Positions 20,359 to 30,475 of a stretch of DNA of 64,000 bases are shown piece after piece. Positions within the stretch are counted from its first letter, which is position 1, and every line of letters begins with the position of its first letter. The stretch covers positions 1 through 64,000 of the forward strand of contig NZ_PXXU01000011.1 in assembly GCF_003011925.2 (NCBI RefSeq). The letters are read 5' to 3'. This DNA comes from Nitrosomonas supralitoralis. GTDB taxonomy: Bacteria > Pseudomonadota > Gammaproteobacteria > Burkholderiales > Nitrosomonadaceae. The position numbers and the translations under genes are program-made. Below the pieces are notes generated by a model, which did no database searches, was not told the origin of the DNA, and was given only the letters and a program-made list of their open reading frames with translations.

Positions 20359-20901
20359 ATGAATAAAGACCATCCACTGGCATGGCATGCTGCACTGATA
20401 TCTGTTTCTCAACATCACCGGTTCTGGCTGCAGGATCGCGGTTCTTTAACGCGCCGTATCCAGAATTGTTGTGCGAAGTTCTGTGTCAAACGTGTTTTTC
20501 AGTCGCTCAGCAGGATTTATGAGGATGAACAGAGAGTAATGGGATTGCGTGCCAGTGAACTGGCACTGGTGCGAGAAGTGTATCTTTACTGTGGTGATAC
20601 GCCAGTGGTATTTGCACATTCGGTGGTAGCACATAAGGATCTTCGTGGCGCATGGCGAGGGTTGAGTGGTTTGGGTAATAAGTCTTTGGGGACGGTGTTA
20701 TTTACTAATCCTAAAATCAAGCGCACACCGCTGGAATTTAAGAAAATAAGCCGCGGTCATTTTTTGTATGATCGGGCTTGTGCGCGTTTGTCAGTTAAAC
20801 CCCATAATCTATGGGCGAGGCGTTCTTTGTTTACGTTGCATGGGCAGTCGATTTTAGTAACTGAGGTTTTTTTGCCGGCTATTTTGGATTTAACATTGTG
20901 A
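20359..20901 (+). CDS. ubiC: Chorismate--pyruvate lyase
   Basis: Makes 4-hydroxybenzoate from chorismate, the first committed step of ubiquinone synthesis. 180 residues. Recognisable family positions are FWLQDRGSLTRRIQ at the N-terminal side, LVREVYLYCGDTPVVFAHSVV, LRGAWRGLSGLGNKSLGTVLF and RTPLEFKKISRGHFLYDRA. It overlaps ubiA by four bases (GTGA) and begins the ubiC-ubiA-ubiD run. Confidence 0.93.
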   Translation: MNKDHPLAWHAALISVSQHHRFWLQDRGSLTRRIQNCCAKFCVKRVFQSLSRIYEDEQRVMGLRASELALVREVYLYCGDTPVVFAHSVVAHKDLRGAWRGLSGLGNKSLGTVLFTNPKIKRTPLEFKKISRGHFLYDRACARLSVKPHNLWARRSLFTLHGQSILVTEVFLPAILDLTL

Positions 20902-21767
20902 ATATTGCTGATCGAATTAAAACTTACGCGCAATTGATGCGACTCGACAAGCCAATTGGAATTTTGCTGCTGTTGTGGCCGATGCTTTGGGGGCTATGGT
21001 TTGCGGCAAAGGGATTACCCGATTGGCATATTTTGCTTATTTTTGTTTTGGGTACAGTGCTGATGCGCTCGGCAGGTTGTGTTATCAACGATTTTGCTGA
21101 CCGCGAAATCGACCCGCATGTCGAACGTACCAAGAATCGCCCGATGGCGGCTGGCCGAGTTAGTTCTAAAGAGGCTTTGCTGCTGGCGACGGGTTTGAGT
21201 TTGTGCGCATTCTTACTGGTTTTGCCTTTAAATCAATTGACCATTCTGCTATCTGTGCCTGCACTTTTTCTGGCCGGAACATATCCCTTTACGAAACGCT
21301 TTTTTTCAATGCCACAGGCTTATTTGGGAATCGCATTCAGTTTTGGTATTCCGATGGCATTTGCGGCGCAAACGGATAGCTTACCTCCAGTGACTGGAAT
21401 TTTGATGCTGGCTAATCTGTTCTGGGTAATTGCTTATGACACGGCATATGCTATGGTCGATAAGCCGGATGATCTGAAAATCGGCATCAAGACTTCGGCG
21501 ATTACTTGGGGTCAGTTTGATGTGCTGGGTGTGATGGTATGCCATGTTTGTTTTATCGTGATTATGATTGGGATCGGTCAGTGGCAACAGATGAATCTGG
21601 CATATTACGCTGGGTTGCTGGTTGCAGCGGGGCTGATCGCATATCAGTACACATTGATTCGTAACCGCGAGCGAGCATTGTGTTTTAAGGCATTTTTGCA
21701 CAATAACTGGGTGGGTATGGTGGTGTTTGCCGGGATTGCACTCGATTACTTGATTTTTCAGCATTAA
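20898..21767 (+). CDS. ubiA: 4-hydroxybenzoate polyprenyltransferase
   Basis: Integral membrane prenyltransferase of 289 residues that attaches the polyprenyl tail to 4-hydroxybenzoate. The two Asp-rich motifs are present: NDFADREIDPHVERTKNRP and DTAYAMVDKPDDLKIGIKT. About eight hydrophobic segments are visible. The start is a GTG overlapping the ubiC stop by four bases. ubiD follows nine bases later. Confidence 0.95.
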   Translation: MNIADRIKTYAQLMRLDKPIGILLLLWPMLWGLWFAAKGLPDWHILLIFVLGTVLMRSAGCVINDFADREIDPHVERTKNRPMAAGRVSSKEALLLATGLSLCAFLLVLPLNQLTILLSVPALFLAGTYPFTKRFFSMPQAYLGIAFSFGIPMAFAAQTDSLPPVTGILMLANLFWVIAYDTAYAMVDKPDDLKIGIKTSAITWGQFDVLGVMVCHVCFIVIMIGIGQWQQMNLAYYAGLLVAAGLIAYQYTLIRNRERALCFKAFLHNNWVGMVVFAGIALDYLIFQH

Positions 21768-21776
21768 GGATTTTTC

Positions 21777-23240
21777 ATGCAATATAAAGATTTGCGCGAT
21801 TTTATGACGCAACTGGAAGTGATGGGAGAACTGAAACGTGTGCAAACGGAAATTGATCCCATGTTGGAAATGACGGAAATCTGTGACCGTATCCTGAAAA
21901 AGCAAGGACCGGCGGTGCTCTTTGAGCATCCCAAAGGATATAGTATGCCGGTATTGGGCAATTTATTCGGAACACCGAAACGGGTTGCGCTCGGCATGGG
22001 GCAGGAATCAGTCGAGGCGTTGCGGGAAGTGGGTAAGTTATTAGCCTACTTAAAAGAACCTGATCCACCTAAAGGATTGAAAGATGCCTGGGATAAATTG
22101 CCGGTACTGAAACAAGTGCTGAACATGGCGCCAAAAGAATTAAGCAGCGCGCCATGCCAGGAAGTTGTGTGGGAGGGTAATGATGTCGATCTGAGTCGAA
22201 TACCGATTCAAACCTGTTGGCCGGGCGATGTCGCGCCGCTGATTACCTGGGGTCTGACGGTGACCCGGGGACCGAACAAGACACGACAAAATTTGGGTAT
22301 TTACCGTCAGCAGGTCATTGCTCGCAATAAAGTCATTATGCGTTGGTTAACGCATCGAGGAGGGGCACTGGATTTTCGTGAATTCAGCATGCTGTACCCA
22401 GATAAACCCTATCCACTGGCAGTTGCCTTAGGCGCTGATCCGGCGACTATTTTAGGTGCGGTAACCCCAGTACCGGATACTTTGAGCGAATACCAGTTTG
22501 CTGGCTTATTGCGCGGCGCTAAAACGGAAGTGATCAAATGTATTGGCAATACCCTACAGGTGCCGGCTACTGCAGAAATTGTGCTGGAAGGAGCGATTCA
22601 TCCCGGTGAAACCGCATTGGAAGGTCCTTACGGCGACCACACGGGTTACTATAACGAGCAGGAAACTTTTCCGGTATTTACTATCGATCGCATCACGATG
22701 CGACGCAATCCGATCTATCACTCCACGTATACCGGAAAACCACCCGATGAACCTGCGATACTCGGCGTAGCATTGAATGAGGTATTCGTGCCGCTACTGC
22801 AAAAGCAGTTTCCGGAAATTACCGATTTTTACTTGCCTCCCGAGGGATGCTCGTATCGCATGGCGGTAGTCAGTATGAAAAAGCAATATGCAGGACATAG
22901 CAAGCGTGTGATGTTCGGCATCTGGAGCTTTCTGCGTCAGTTTATGTATACCAAATTCATTATTGTTACCGACGACGACATCAATGTGCGTGACTGGAAA
23001 GAAGTGATATGGGCGATTACCACTCGTGTCGATCCGGTGCGCGATACTTTGCTGGTTGAGAATACTCCGATAGATTATCTGGATTTTGCCAGTCCGATGT
23101 CGGGATTGGGAGGCAAGATGGGGCTGGATGCAACGAATAAATTTCCAGGTGAGACGAACCGGGAGTGGGGCACACCCATTATGATGGATGATGCAGTCAA
23201 GAAACGAATCGATATGATTTGGCAAGAATTGGGAATTTGA
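21777..23240 (+). CDS. ubiD: UbiD family decarboxylase (4-hydroxy-3-polyprenylbenzoate decarboxylase)
   Basis: 487 residues, prenylated-FMN-dependent decarboxylase of the ubiquinone pathway. It begins [22 protein letters not shown], with the later motifs [43 protein letters not shown] and [15 protein letters not shown], which are standard for UbiD. An AAGGA ribosome site precedes the ATG. Its cofactor partner UbiX is not in the window. No further gene follows for 376 bases. Confidence 0.96.
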   Translation: MQYKDLRDFMTQLEVMGELKRVQTEIDPMLEMTEICDRILKKQGPAVLFEHPKGYSMPVLGNLFGTPKRVALGMGQESVEALREVGKLLAYLKEPDPPKGLKDAWDKLPVLKQVLNMAPKELSSAPCQEVVWEGNDVDLSRIPIQTCWPGDVAPLITWGLTVTRGPNKTRQNLGIYRQQVIARNKVIMRWLTHRGGALDFREFSMLYPDKPYPLAVALGADPATILGAVTPVPDTLSEYQFAGLLRGAKTEVIKCIGNTLQVPATAEIVLEGAIHPGETALEGPYGDHTGYYNEQETFPVFTIDRITMRRNPIYHSTYTGKPPDEPAILGVALNEVFVPLLQKQFPEITDFYLPPEGCSYRMAVVSMKKQYAGHSKRVMFGIWSFLRQFMYTKFIIVTDDDINVRDWKEVIWAITTRVDPVRDTLLVENTPIDYLDFASPMSGLGGKMGLDATNKFPGETNREWGTPIMMDDAVKKRIDMIWQELGI

Positions 23241-23533
23241 GCATCTATGAGAACGCCATGCTATTTGGCAAGTAATTCATAATTATTCAGAAAATTATTG
23301 CATTGACAGGTTTTGTGGCATTTTTGCTACTGTAATTTGAAAGAACCGTTGAAGTTGGATTATTTGCAAGCTCTGCTGTGCATGGTGGGGCGTGGTTTAT
23401 TTGGTGTTTCGTACACGATAATGGCGATTTGGCTATCTTGCTGAATTATTATTCTGTTTTTTGATGGATTACCGGTTAAAAGAAATAGTACAATGGCCAG
23501 TAATTCGAATAACCATTTTCGCTAAATATTAAG
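23241..23533. promoter_or_regulatory. Intergenic region before lptD with a promoter candidate
   Basis: The gap between ubiD and lptD is 376 bases. A consensus TTGACA at 23303-23308 is followed after 19 bases by TACTGT, a mediocre -10, so a sigma-70 promoter for lptD-surA-pdxA-rsmA is possible here. No protein-coding gene longer than about 30 codons is convincing. Confidence 0.3.
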
Positions 23534-23620
23534 ATGATTCTGGCGAATCAATCAAGACAAAAGGAAAAACGAGCAATTGAATCAATTCCACCCGAATTTC
23601 CTGAACTAGTTGCAGAATGA
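23534..23620 (+). CDS. Short upstream reading frame overlapping the lptD start
   Basis: A 28-codon frame starts at an ATG and ends in a TGA that overlaps the lptD ATG by four bases. The peptide is rich in charged residues (SRQKEKRAIESIPPEFPEL). It could couple translation into lptD, or be the tail of a lost gene, or be chance. The ribosome site is weak and no family is recognised. Confidence 0.3.
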   Translation: MILANQSRQKEKRAIESIPPEFPELVAE

Positions 23621-25812
23621 TGATACGAATTGCGCAAAGCATATTTTTTCTAATCTTGCTTAACTTACCGCTGACCAGCTGGAGTAATGAATCATCCGCC
23701 CTCAAGTCAAATAGTGAGCAGAATCCGATCATAAAGCCGCAGAAAAAACCGGTACTGATTGAAGCAGATAAAATTACCGGCTATTACAAGCAGGAAATCG
23801 AAGCGACTGGAGATGTGGTATTGCATCACGGCGATAAAGTGCTCACCGCTGAACGGATGAAATATTATCAGCAAACCGAAGATGCGGAAGCTGAAGGTAA
23901 TGTGCGTCTGGAACGACCCAAAGATATTTTGCAAGGCGAACAGCTTGAGATTAATCTGAAAACCGAGATAGGCCATTTAACCGAACCGCGTTACTCGGTG
24001 AAAGAAGGGAAGGGGCGCGGGGCAGGTGATATTTTGCTGTTCGAGGGTAAAGATAATTACCGGATAAAAGATACCAATTACACTGCTTGTCCAGAAGGTA
24101 ATCATGACTGGTATCTGCGCGCCAAGGAAGTGGAAATTGATAATAAAAAAGAGGTGGGTACTGCACGGCATGTCAGTGTGGTGTTTAAAGATGTTCCGAT
24201 CCTGTATTCGCCCTGGTTAGATTTCTCTTATAGCGGTCAACGTAAAACGGGGTTGCTGACCCCGGTTGCGGGCTATAACGTTAGAACGGGCTTTGATGTA
24301 GGTTTGCCGGTTTATTTGAATATTGCGCCGAATATTGATGCCACCATAACACCACGGATTATGACTCAGCGTGGTTTTCTGCTGAGTAATGAATTTAGAT
24401 ATATTGGCAATAACCAAATGAACGGACATTTGTTATTTGACATCTTGCCGCAGGATATCGAAAGAAATCGAACACGCTGGGGCGTTTTATATACGCACAC
24501 GCAAAATATTGGGAAAGGTTGGCAGGGTTTCTTGAATTATAACGCGGTTTCAGATGATCGTTATTTTCGTGAGCTAACCCCCAATTTAGCACAGACCAGT
24601 TTGGTTAACTTGTCACAACAGGGAGGAGTTAACTACAACGGCAGATTGGGAACGGATGGCGTATTGAATTTCACCGGATTTGCGCAACGTTTTCAGACGA
24701 TTCAGGATCCTTTTGCATTAATTGTGTCGCCTTACGAAAGACTGCCTCATTTTGCTGTGAATGCAGCTAAGTATAATGTCGGTAAATTTGATTTTGAATT
24801 GCAGAGTAGCTGGACGAATTTTTTTCATCCGACGCTTGTTGACGGAAATCGTACTATTCTTTACCCCAGTGTCAGTACGCCACTACGAAATGAATATGGG
24901 TATATCACGCCCAAATTTGGCTTGCATTACACGAATTACAATCTAACTGCACCAGTGGATGCTAAAGGAGAAAATGTGGATCGCACGGTTCCTATTGTGA
25001 GTTTGGATAGTGGAATCGCATTTGATCGTCAATTCAACTGGGGTGACAGGAGTATAGTTCAGACGCTTGAACCACGTTTTTTTTATGTTTATGTACCGTA
25101 TCGGAATCAAGGTTTTTTGCCGAATTTTGATTCAGCAGTCAATGACTTCAGCTTTGCGCAGATGTTGACCGAGAACAAGTTCAGTGGTGGCGATCGCATT
25201 AATGATGCTAACCGTGCTGTGGGCGCACTCACATCACGTTTTGTTGATAAAGAGACAGGAGTCGAGTTTTTGCGATTGGCTGTCGGTCAACTGATGAATT
25301 TTACTGATCCCAGAATTCAGTTACTGCCACCACAGGTGACCAGTGGAAATGCGGATTTTATTGCTGCAATATCAGGTCGTTTGACACAGCATATCAGCAC
25401 GGATTCCAATGTGCAAATGGATCAATCCATAGGGGTGATTGAAAAGGTTCGCAGCGGTGTCAGCTATCAGCCGGAGCCTGGAAAAGTACTGAACTTTGGC
25501 TATCGTTTTACGCGTGATGTACTTCAGCAAGTCGATACATCGGTGCAGTGGCCTATTTATGGAAATTTGCGTGGTGTATCACGGGTTAATTACTCATTAA
25601 ATGACGATAAAATTCTGGCAGGCCTGGCGGGACTTGAATACAACTCTTGCTGCTGGGCTTTAAGGGTTGTACTGCAACGCTTGACGACTGCGACACAAAC
25701 AACGACTACAGCGTTTTTTCTGCAACTGGAGCTTAAAGGATTGATGGGGATTGGTAACAACCCGCTGCAAGTATTACAGGGAACAATTCCTGGATATACC
25801 AGCATTCACTGA
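23617..25812 (+). CDS. lptD: LPS-assembly protein LptD
   Basis: Outer-membrane beta-barrel translocon that, with LptE, inserts LPS into the outer leaflet. 731 residues with a signal peptide (IAQSIFFLILLNLPLTSWS). The N-terminal OstA/LptA-like domain spans roughly residues 45-150 (VLIEADKITGYY, ATGDVVLHHGDKVLTAERMKYY). The LptD barrel signature PILYSPWLDFSYSGQRKTGLL leads into many aromatic-rich strands. Cys in NYTACPEG and the adjacent pair NSCCWALR near the C-terminus match the disulphide scheme of E. coli LptD. It is first of the lptD-surA-pdxA-rsmA run. Confidence 0.96.
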   Translation: MMIRIAQSIFFLILLNLPLTSWSNESSALKSNSEQNPIIKPQKKPVLIEADKITGYYKQEIEATGDVVLHHGDKVLTAERMKYYQQTEDAEAEGNVRLERPKDILQGEQLEINLKTEIGHLTEPRYSVKEGKGRGAGDILLFEGKDNYRIKDTNYTACPEGNHDWYLRAKEVEIDNKKEVGTARHVSVVFKDVPILYSPWLDFSYSGQRKTGLLTPVAGYNVRTGFDVGLPVYLNIAPNIDATITPRIMTQRGFLLSNEFRYIGNNQMNGHLLFDILPQDIERNRTRWGVLYTHTQNIGKGWQGFLNYNAVSDDRYFRELTPNLAQTSLVNLSQQGGVNYNGRLGTDGVLNFTGFAQRFQTIQDPFALIVSPYERLPHFAVNAAKYNVGKFDFELQSSWTNFFHPTLVDGNRTILYPSVSTPLRNEYGYITPKFGLHYTNYNLTAPVDAKGENVDRTVPIVSLDSGIAFDRQFNWGDRSIVQTLEPRFFYVYVPYRNQGFLPNFDSAVNDFSFAQMLTENKFSGGDRINDANRAVGALTSRFVDKETGVEFLRLAVGQLMNFTDPRIQLLPPQVTSGNADFIAAISGRLTQHISTDSNVQMDQSIGVIEKVRSGVSYQPEPGKVLNFGYRFTRDVLQQVDTSVQWPIYGNLRGVSRVNYSLNDDKILAGLAGLEYNSCCWALRVVLQRLTTATQTTTTAFFLQLELKGLMGIGNNPLQVLQGTIPGYTSIH

Positions 25813-25854
25813 TCATTGGACTTAAATATCGCATCCATCACGTATCGTCATTCT

Positions 25855-27177
25855 ATGCTTCAAAGAAACAATTTCTGGATTTTTCTGATACTGATCATTC
25901 TCATACCAGCTCATATTGCCGCACAAGAATTGGCTTTTGTTCCGGAAGCTAAGCCGATTAATCACATAGTTGCTGTTGTGAATGAAGATGTCATTACCCG
26001 ACATGAACTTGATGAGGCTGTAAAAACAGCGATCGGTCGAATGCAGCAGCAAGGTATGCAAATACCTGATCAGCATACTTTAGAGGAGCAGGTGTTGGAG
26101 GCTGCTATCACCAAACGTATACAAATTCAACATGCACAGGAAGTCGGCTTGTCAGTCGCCGAAAATGAATTGGATGAGACTATTCATCGGATCGCCGAAG
26201 ATAATAAATTGACCTTGTCTGAATTTCATGCTGTGTTGGAAAGTGACGGTATCAGCTATAACAAGTTTCGAGAAGAAATCCGGGAAGAAATGATAATAGC
26301 GCGACTTAAAGAGCGGGAAGTAAAACATCAAGTCAATGTTACAGAAGGAGAAGTTGATAATTTTCTGCAAACTCAGGAAGCCTCGGCGGAGGGCGATGAT
26401 GAATATCGTCTCGCGCATATTTTAATCCTGGTACCGGAGAATATGACTTCAGATCAGATCCAGCAAAGAGCCGAGCGCGCTGAAATGGCATTGATAAAGC
26501 TTAAAGAAGGTGTTGAATTTGCACAAGTAGTTGCAGAATTTTCCGATGCAGCCGATGCAAAGAATGGGGGCATCATTGAGTGGCGCCCCATTTCTCAAAT
26601 GGGGCCGACCTTTGCTCAAATACTAGAAGCACTGCAACCAAATGATATAACATCAATCGTGCAAAGCCCGAACGGTTTTCATATCTTCAAATTACTGGGC
26701 AGACGCACTCAAGAAACTCCGACAGTCATTATAGATCAGACGCATGCACGCCATATATTGATAAAAATTAATGAATTGACTTCTGAAAGCGATGGGAAAC
26801 TGAGAATTCTTGCACTTAAGGAACGACTGGATAGAGGAGAGAGTTTTGAAGAAGTTGCCAGGCTGTATTCCGAGGATGCCAGTGCATCATCTGGCGGCGA
26901 TCTCGGTTGGCTATCGCCCGGTGATACCGTGCCTGATTTTGAGCGCGTGATGAATGCTCTGTTACCTGGTGAAATCAGTGATCCGGTAAGATCTCAATTT
27001 GGTTGGCACTTAATTCAAGTTATGGAACGTCGTACTCAGGATATCAGTCTTGATCGACGCAGACAGTCTGCGCGTCAAGCGATACGGACTCGCAAGGCCG
27101 ATGTGGTTATACAAGATTGGTTGCAGCAATTGCGCGATCAAGCCTATGTGGAATATCGTCTGGATCAGGAGTTATGA
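25855..27177 (+). CDS. surA: Periplasmic peptidyl-prolyl isomerase/chaperone SurA
   Basis: Chaperone for outer-membrane proteins such as LptD. The ATG at 25855 is chosen because it starts directly at a signal peptide (MLQRNNFWIFLILIILIPAH…A); a TTG at 25816 would add 13 residues before it. The N-terminal SurA domain begins NHIVAVVNEDVITRHELDEAV. Two parvulin domains follow, EYRLAHILILVPENM… and QTHARHILIKINEL…, each with the GGxIxW/GGDLGWLSPG-type motif. It overlaps pdxA by four bases (ATGA). Confidence 0.95.
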   Translation: MLQRNNFWIFLILIILIPAHIAAQELAFVPEAKPINHIVAVVNEDVITRHELDEAVKTAIGRMQQQGMQIPDQHTLEEQVLEAAITKRIQIQHAQEVGLSVAENELDETIHRIAEDNKLTLSEFHAVLESDGISYNKFREEIREEMIIARLKEREVKHQVNVTEGEVDNFLQTQEASAEGDDEYRLAHILILVPENMTSDQIQQRAERAEMALIKLKEGVEFAQVVAEFSDAADAKNGGIIEWRPISQMGPTFAQILEALQPNDITSIVQSPNGFHIFKLLGRRTQETPTVIIDQTHARHILIKINELTSESDGKLRILALKERLDRGESFEEVARLYSEDASASSGGDLGWLSPGDTVPDFERVMNALLPGEISDPVRSQFGWHLIQVMERRTQDISLDRRRQSARQAIRTRKADVVIQDWLQQLRDQAYVEYRLDQEL

Positions 27178-28184
27178 ACCAAAAATTCATACCGGCATTG
27201 GTTCTGACACCGGGCGAGCCAGCAGGAATCGGACCTGATGTATGCATACAGATCGCACAGCAGCCATTGTCATGCAAGCTGGTAGTGATTGCGGATGGCG
27301 ATGTATTACTGGCACGTGCAAGACAACTCAGACTTCCCTTAAATCTAATTGAAGGTCCTGCGATCTCACCAGCTCAGCATACTGCGGGCAGTTTGCAGAT
27401 TTTACATGTTCCAGTTGCAGAGCCGGTACAGCCGGGAAAACTCAATCCGCTGAATGCACAATATGTTTTAACTACGTTGGATCGAGCCGTTGAAGTTTGT
27501 AAATCAGGGCAATTCAACGGTATGGTGACTGCGCCGGTACATAAAGGGGTGATTAGTGATGCCGGATTTTCCTTTACCGGTCATACGGAATATTTGTCGG
27601 AATTGATGCATTGTTCTGTTGTTATGATGCTAGCGGGTGGAAATATGCGTGTTACCCTGGCGACTACTCATTTACCGCTCAAGGATGTGGCAGCGGCGAT
27701 CACAGCAGACACCATCGAAAGCAAATTACGCATTATTCAGCATGATTTAATTACCCGTTTCATGCTAGAAAATCCACGCATTGCAGTTGCGGGACTTAAT
27801 CCGCATGCAGGCGAATCCGGTCATCTGGGACGTGAAGAAATTGATATCATTATTCCCGTGTTGAATAAACTACGAGCTGAAGGTATGCAATTAGCCGGGC
27901 CTGTTCCCGCGGATACGCTGTTCAGTCCTGCGCAACTCAAGCATTATGATTGTATTTTCGCCATGTACCACGATCAAGGTTTACCTGTTCTCAAGCATGC
28001 CAGTTTTGGTGGTGGTGTAAATATCACCTTAGGACTGCCGATTATCCGAACCTCAGTTGATCATGGTACAGCTCTGGAACTAGCTGCAACCGGACAGGCA
28101 AATGCTGGGAGCCTATTGGCAGCCATTGACATGGCAGCCCAACTCGCTACCAACCAAGTATCTTTTCATCATCATGCGACATAA
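27174..28184 (+). CDS. pdxA: 4-hydroxythreonine-4-phosphate dehydrogenase
   Basis: A step in pyridoxal phosphate synthesis by the DXP-dependent route. 336 residues from the ATG at 27174, which overlaps the surA stop. The start MNQKFIPALVLTPGEPAGIGPD matches the family. MVTAPVHKGVISDAGFSFTGHTEYL contains metal-binding and substrate residues, and NPHAGESGHLGREE and FAMYHDQGLPVLKH carry the remaining His ligands. surA-pdxA-rsmA is a conserved proteobacterial order. It overlaps rsmA by 11 bases. Confidence 0.96.
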   Translation: MNQKFIPALVLTPGEPAGIGPDVCIQIAQQPLSCKLVVIADGDVLLARARQLRLPLNLIEGPAISPAQHTAGSLQILHVPVAEPVQPGKLNPLNAQYVLTTLDRAVEVCKSGQFNGMVTAPVHKGVISDAGFSFTGHTEYLSELMHCSVVMMLAGGNMRVTLATTHLPLKDVAAAITADTIESKLRIIQHDLITRFMLENPRIAVAGLNPHAGESGHLGREEIDIIIPVLNKLRAEGMQLAGPVPADTLFSPAQLKHYDCIFAMYHDQGLPVLKHASFGGGVNITLGLPIIRTSVDHGTALELAATGQANAGSLLAAIDMAAQLATNQVSFHHHAT

Positions 28185-28938
28185 TCCTCGCAAACGTTTT
28201 GGTCAGAATTTTCTTGTCGATCAGCATATTATTGCGCAGATTATCACTGAATTTTATCCGCAGAAAGACGACCGCATCATTGAAATAGGACCAGGGTTGG
28301 GTGCGCTAACACGGCCTCTGCTGCAAGTAATAGATCATTTGGATGTGGTTGAAATTGATCGTGACATTGTAGATAAACTAAAAAATGAATTTCCATGTGA
28401 GAAGCTGACAATTCATACTGCCGATGCAATGAGGTTTGATTTTTCTATGCTGGGCAGTCAGCTACGAATTATCGGCAATCTGCCTTATAACATCTCTACG
28501 CCGTTATTGTTTCACCTGAGCCAATTTTCTGAACATATTATGGACATGCACTTTATGTTGCAGAAAGAAGTGGTCGAACGTATGGTGGGAGTACCGGCAA
28601 CATCCGATTACGGACGTCTTTCCGTGATGTTGCAGTATCGATTCGATATGGAATATGTGTTTGAGGTACCAGCAGAATCCTTCCGTCCTCAACCGAAGGT
28701 TGAATCGGCTATTGTGCGCATGATTCCTCGACCTGCATCGTCACTGATGGCTATTGATGAAGCATTATTTTCTCGAATTGTATTAACAGCATTTTCTCAG
28801 CGCCGAAAAACCTTGCGCAATACTCTGCAGCAATTCTTGACTGCGGAGGATTTCAGCGCACTGGAAATTGATTCTGGGTTACGTGCTGAAAATTTATCAG
28901 TGGATAAGTTTGTTGCAATTGCCAATTTTTTAACCTGA
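28174..28938 (+). CDS. rsmA: 16S rRNA (adenine1518/1519-N6)-dimethyltransferase
   Basis: Dimethylates two adjacent adenines in the 3'-terminal hairpin of 16S rRNA (KsgA). 254 residues from the ATG at 28174: MRHNPRKRFGQNFLVDQ. SAM-binding motifs are IIEIGPGLGALTRPLL and VVEIDRD, and the catalytic NLPYNIS is present, followed by the C-terminal helical domain (FRPQPKVESAIVRMIP, FSQRRKTLRN). The start lies inside pdxA, an 11-base overlap. Confidence 0.96.
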   Translation: MRHNPRKRFGQNFLVDQHIIAQIITEFYPQKDDRIIEIGPGLGALTRPLLQVIDHLDVVEIDRDIVDKLKNEFPCEKLTIHTADAMRFDFSMLGSQLRIIGNLPYNISTPLLFHLSQFSEHIMDMHFMLQKEVVERMVGVPATSDYGRLSVMLQYRFDMEYVFEVPAESFRPQPKVESAIVRMIPRPASSLMAIDEALFSRIVLTAFSQRRKTLRNTLQQFLTAEDFSALEIDSGLRAENLSVDKFVAIANFLT

Positions 28939-29052
28939 TTTATTCCGGCAGCCCAGCTTATTTTGTTATTCTAGCAGCAATAGTTTTTTGCAAAAGAGAA
29001 TTGGGCAAGTATTTGTTAATGAGTTGACGTTACTAATTTCTGGAGAGAATGA

Positions 29053-30312
29053 ATGATTCGCTATGGATCTCTGTTACTTGCCCTATCCATTCTATTCTTG
29101 CTTTCTGCCTGCGCCAGCAAATCCTTGGAACAGAAAACGATCAATGCAGCGGACAAAGTAAGGATTCCGACATCCTTTGAACAATTGACCTTCAAGTCGG
29201 AGGGAAGAACGGTTTTTGAGGATGAAGGTAAATTTATTTTGATTGAAGGAAATAAATGCACTCAGCGTGACAGTGGCTCAGAGGCTGCCACCGTGCTGCA
29301 ATGGATTGAACTACCTAATTACGTGGATAGCGGCACAGTGATATTGAATGGTTGGGATATGCGTTTTCTGCATGGCGATCGCGAAGTCAATACGATGAGC
29401 GCAGACATTACACACAGTAAGATAGTTAAAAATGAGGGTTCGACTTTTTTAGTATTTGAAGCGCAAGGTAAGCTAAGCGATCAGAATCGCAAAGATGCCT
29501 ATGAATTCTGTGTGTTCTATACCGCTTTCGGCTATCGCTCAGTTTTATTTGATGCTGTGATTGAGGGTGATTACAACGGAATTGAAGCTGCAGCGTTGCA
29601 GAATAAGAATCAAGGTGCGCTCGCTACGCTGGAAAACACTGCAAGCAGAGGTACGCTAAAAGGAAATGCTGCAATTGCAATTATTCCGCGCGGGTTTGAT
29701 TTTCAGTTCGATAATGCGTTTGAATGTGAATTGGGATTCCCTCCTTGTAAGTGGGCGGATCGTACGGATTATCGCTTGCTGCAGTTGGCCTACAATCTTT
29801 CTCAATCCAGTACAACTCCAAGTTTGGATGGTAGCCTACATTGGGCCACACAGACCGTTTTTAAAGACAACGGCACTCGCACATACCGAATCAGAACGCG
29901 TACTGCTATGATTCTAGGCAATAGCGTCAAATTGCGCGCAGATTTTCTGGCATTGAATCCTCGTGCAGGAAAAACAGCCACCTGCAGTAAAAATGTAGAT
30001 GGCGTTGTTCGCACCCAGACTTTTCGGATCAACGATTTATCTTTTGACTATGCTGTGCCACTGCTGACTGGTTGGGATCTCTCATATGAGTGTGAGCATC
30101 AGCAGGTGCAACGAGCTGGCATCTGGTTGCACGATATCCGTTTTGACCCGGATTCAAGCAGCTTAGAATACAAAGTGTCATCCATTTTGCGGGACAGTGA
30201 TGGTGTACCCAGTTTCAACACTGCACAACGCATCACAGTATTGGGCTTAAATCGGAGAATCGACACCCCAATTCAGCGCAGTGCACCTGTAAATATCAAG
30301 ATCAGAGAGTAA
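29053..30312 (+). CDS. Uncharacterised lipoprotein
   Basis: 419 residues with a clear lipoprotein signal: LALSILFLLSACASKS, lipobox LSAC, acylated Cys20. A GGAGAG ribosome site precedes the ATG. The mature part is rich in beta-type segments with paired cysteines and Trp/Tyr; I see no enzyme motif. Asp at the position after the Cys is absent (Ala follows), so outer-membrane sorting is likely. It stands alone between rsmA and the convergent protease operon. Function is not recognised. Confidence 0.75.
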   Translation: MIRYGSLLLALSILFLLSACASKSLEQKTINAADKVRIPTSFEQLTFKSEGRTVFEDEGKFILIEGNKCTQRDSGSEAATVLQWIELPNYVDSGTVILNGWDMRFLHGDREVNTMSADITHSKIVKNEGSTFLVFEAQGKLSDQNRKDAYEFCVFYTAFGYRSVLFDAVIEGDYNGIEAAALQNKNQGALATLENTASRGTLKGNAAIAIIPRGFDFQFDNAFECELGFPPCKWADRTDYRLLQLAYNLSQSSTTPSLDGSLHWATQTVFKDNGTRTYRIRTRTAMILGNSVKLRADFLALNPRAGKTATCSKNVDGVVRTQTFRINDLSFDYAVPLLTGWDLSYECEHQQVQRAGIWLHDIRFDPDSSSLEYKVSSILRDSDGVPSFNTAQRITVLGLNRRIDTPIQRSAPVNIKIRE

Positions 30313-30475
30313 TAATGGGGAATCTTGGTAAGCTTGTTTCTGGAGAACCAGGATTGATGCTATCGCCAAGTTCAATTTTCTAGAAGTTTCTTGTTATTCC
30401 GCAATCCGATTTAAATTGACGGATAGAAGTTTTGGTGCGAGTTGTAATTGATTAACTCTGCCCACAAAACAGAAA

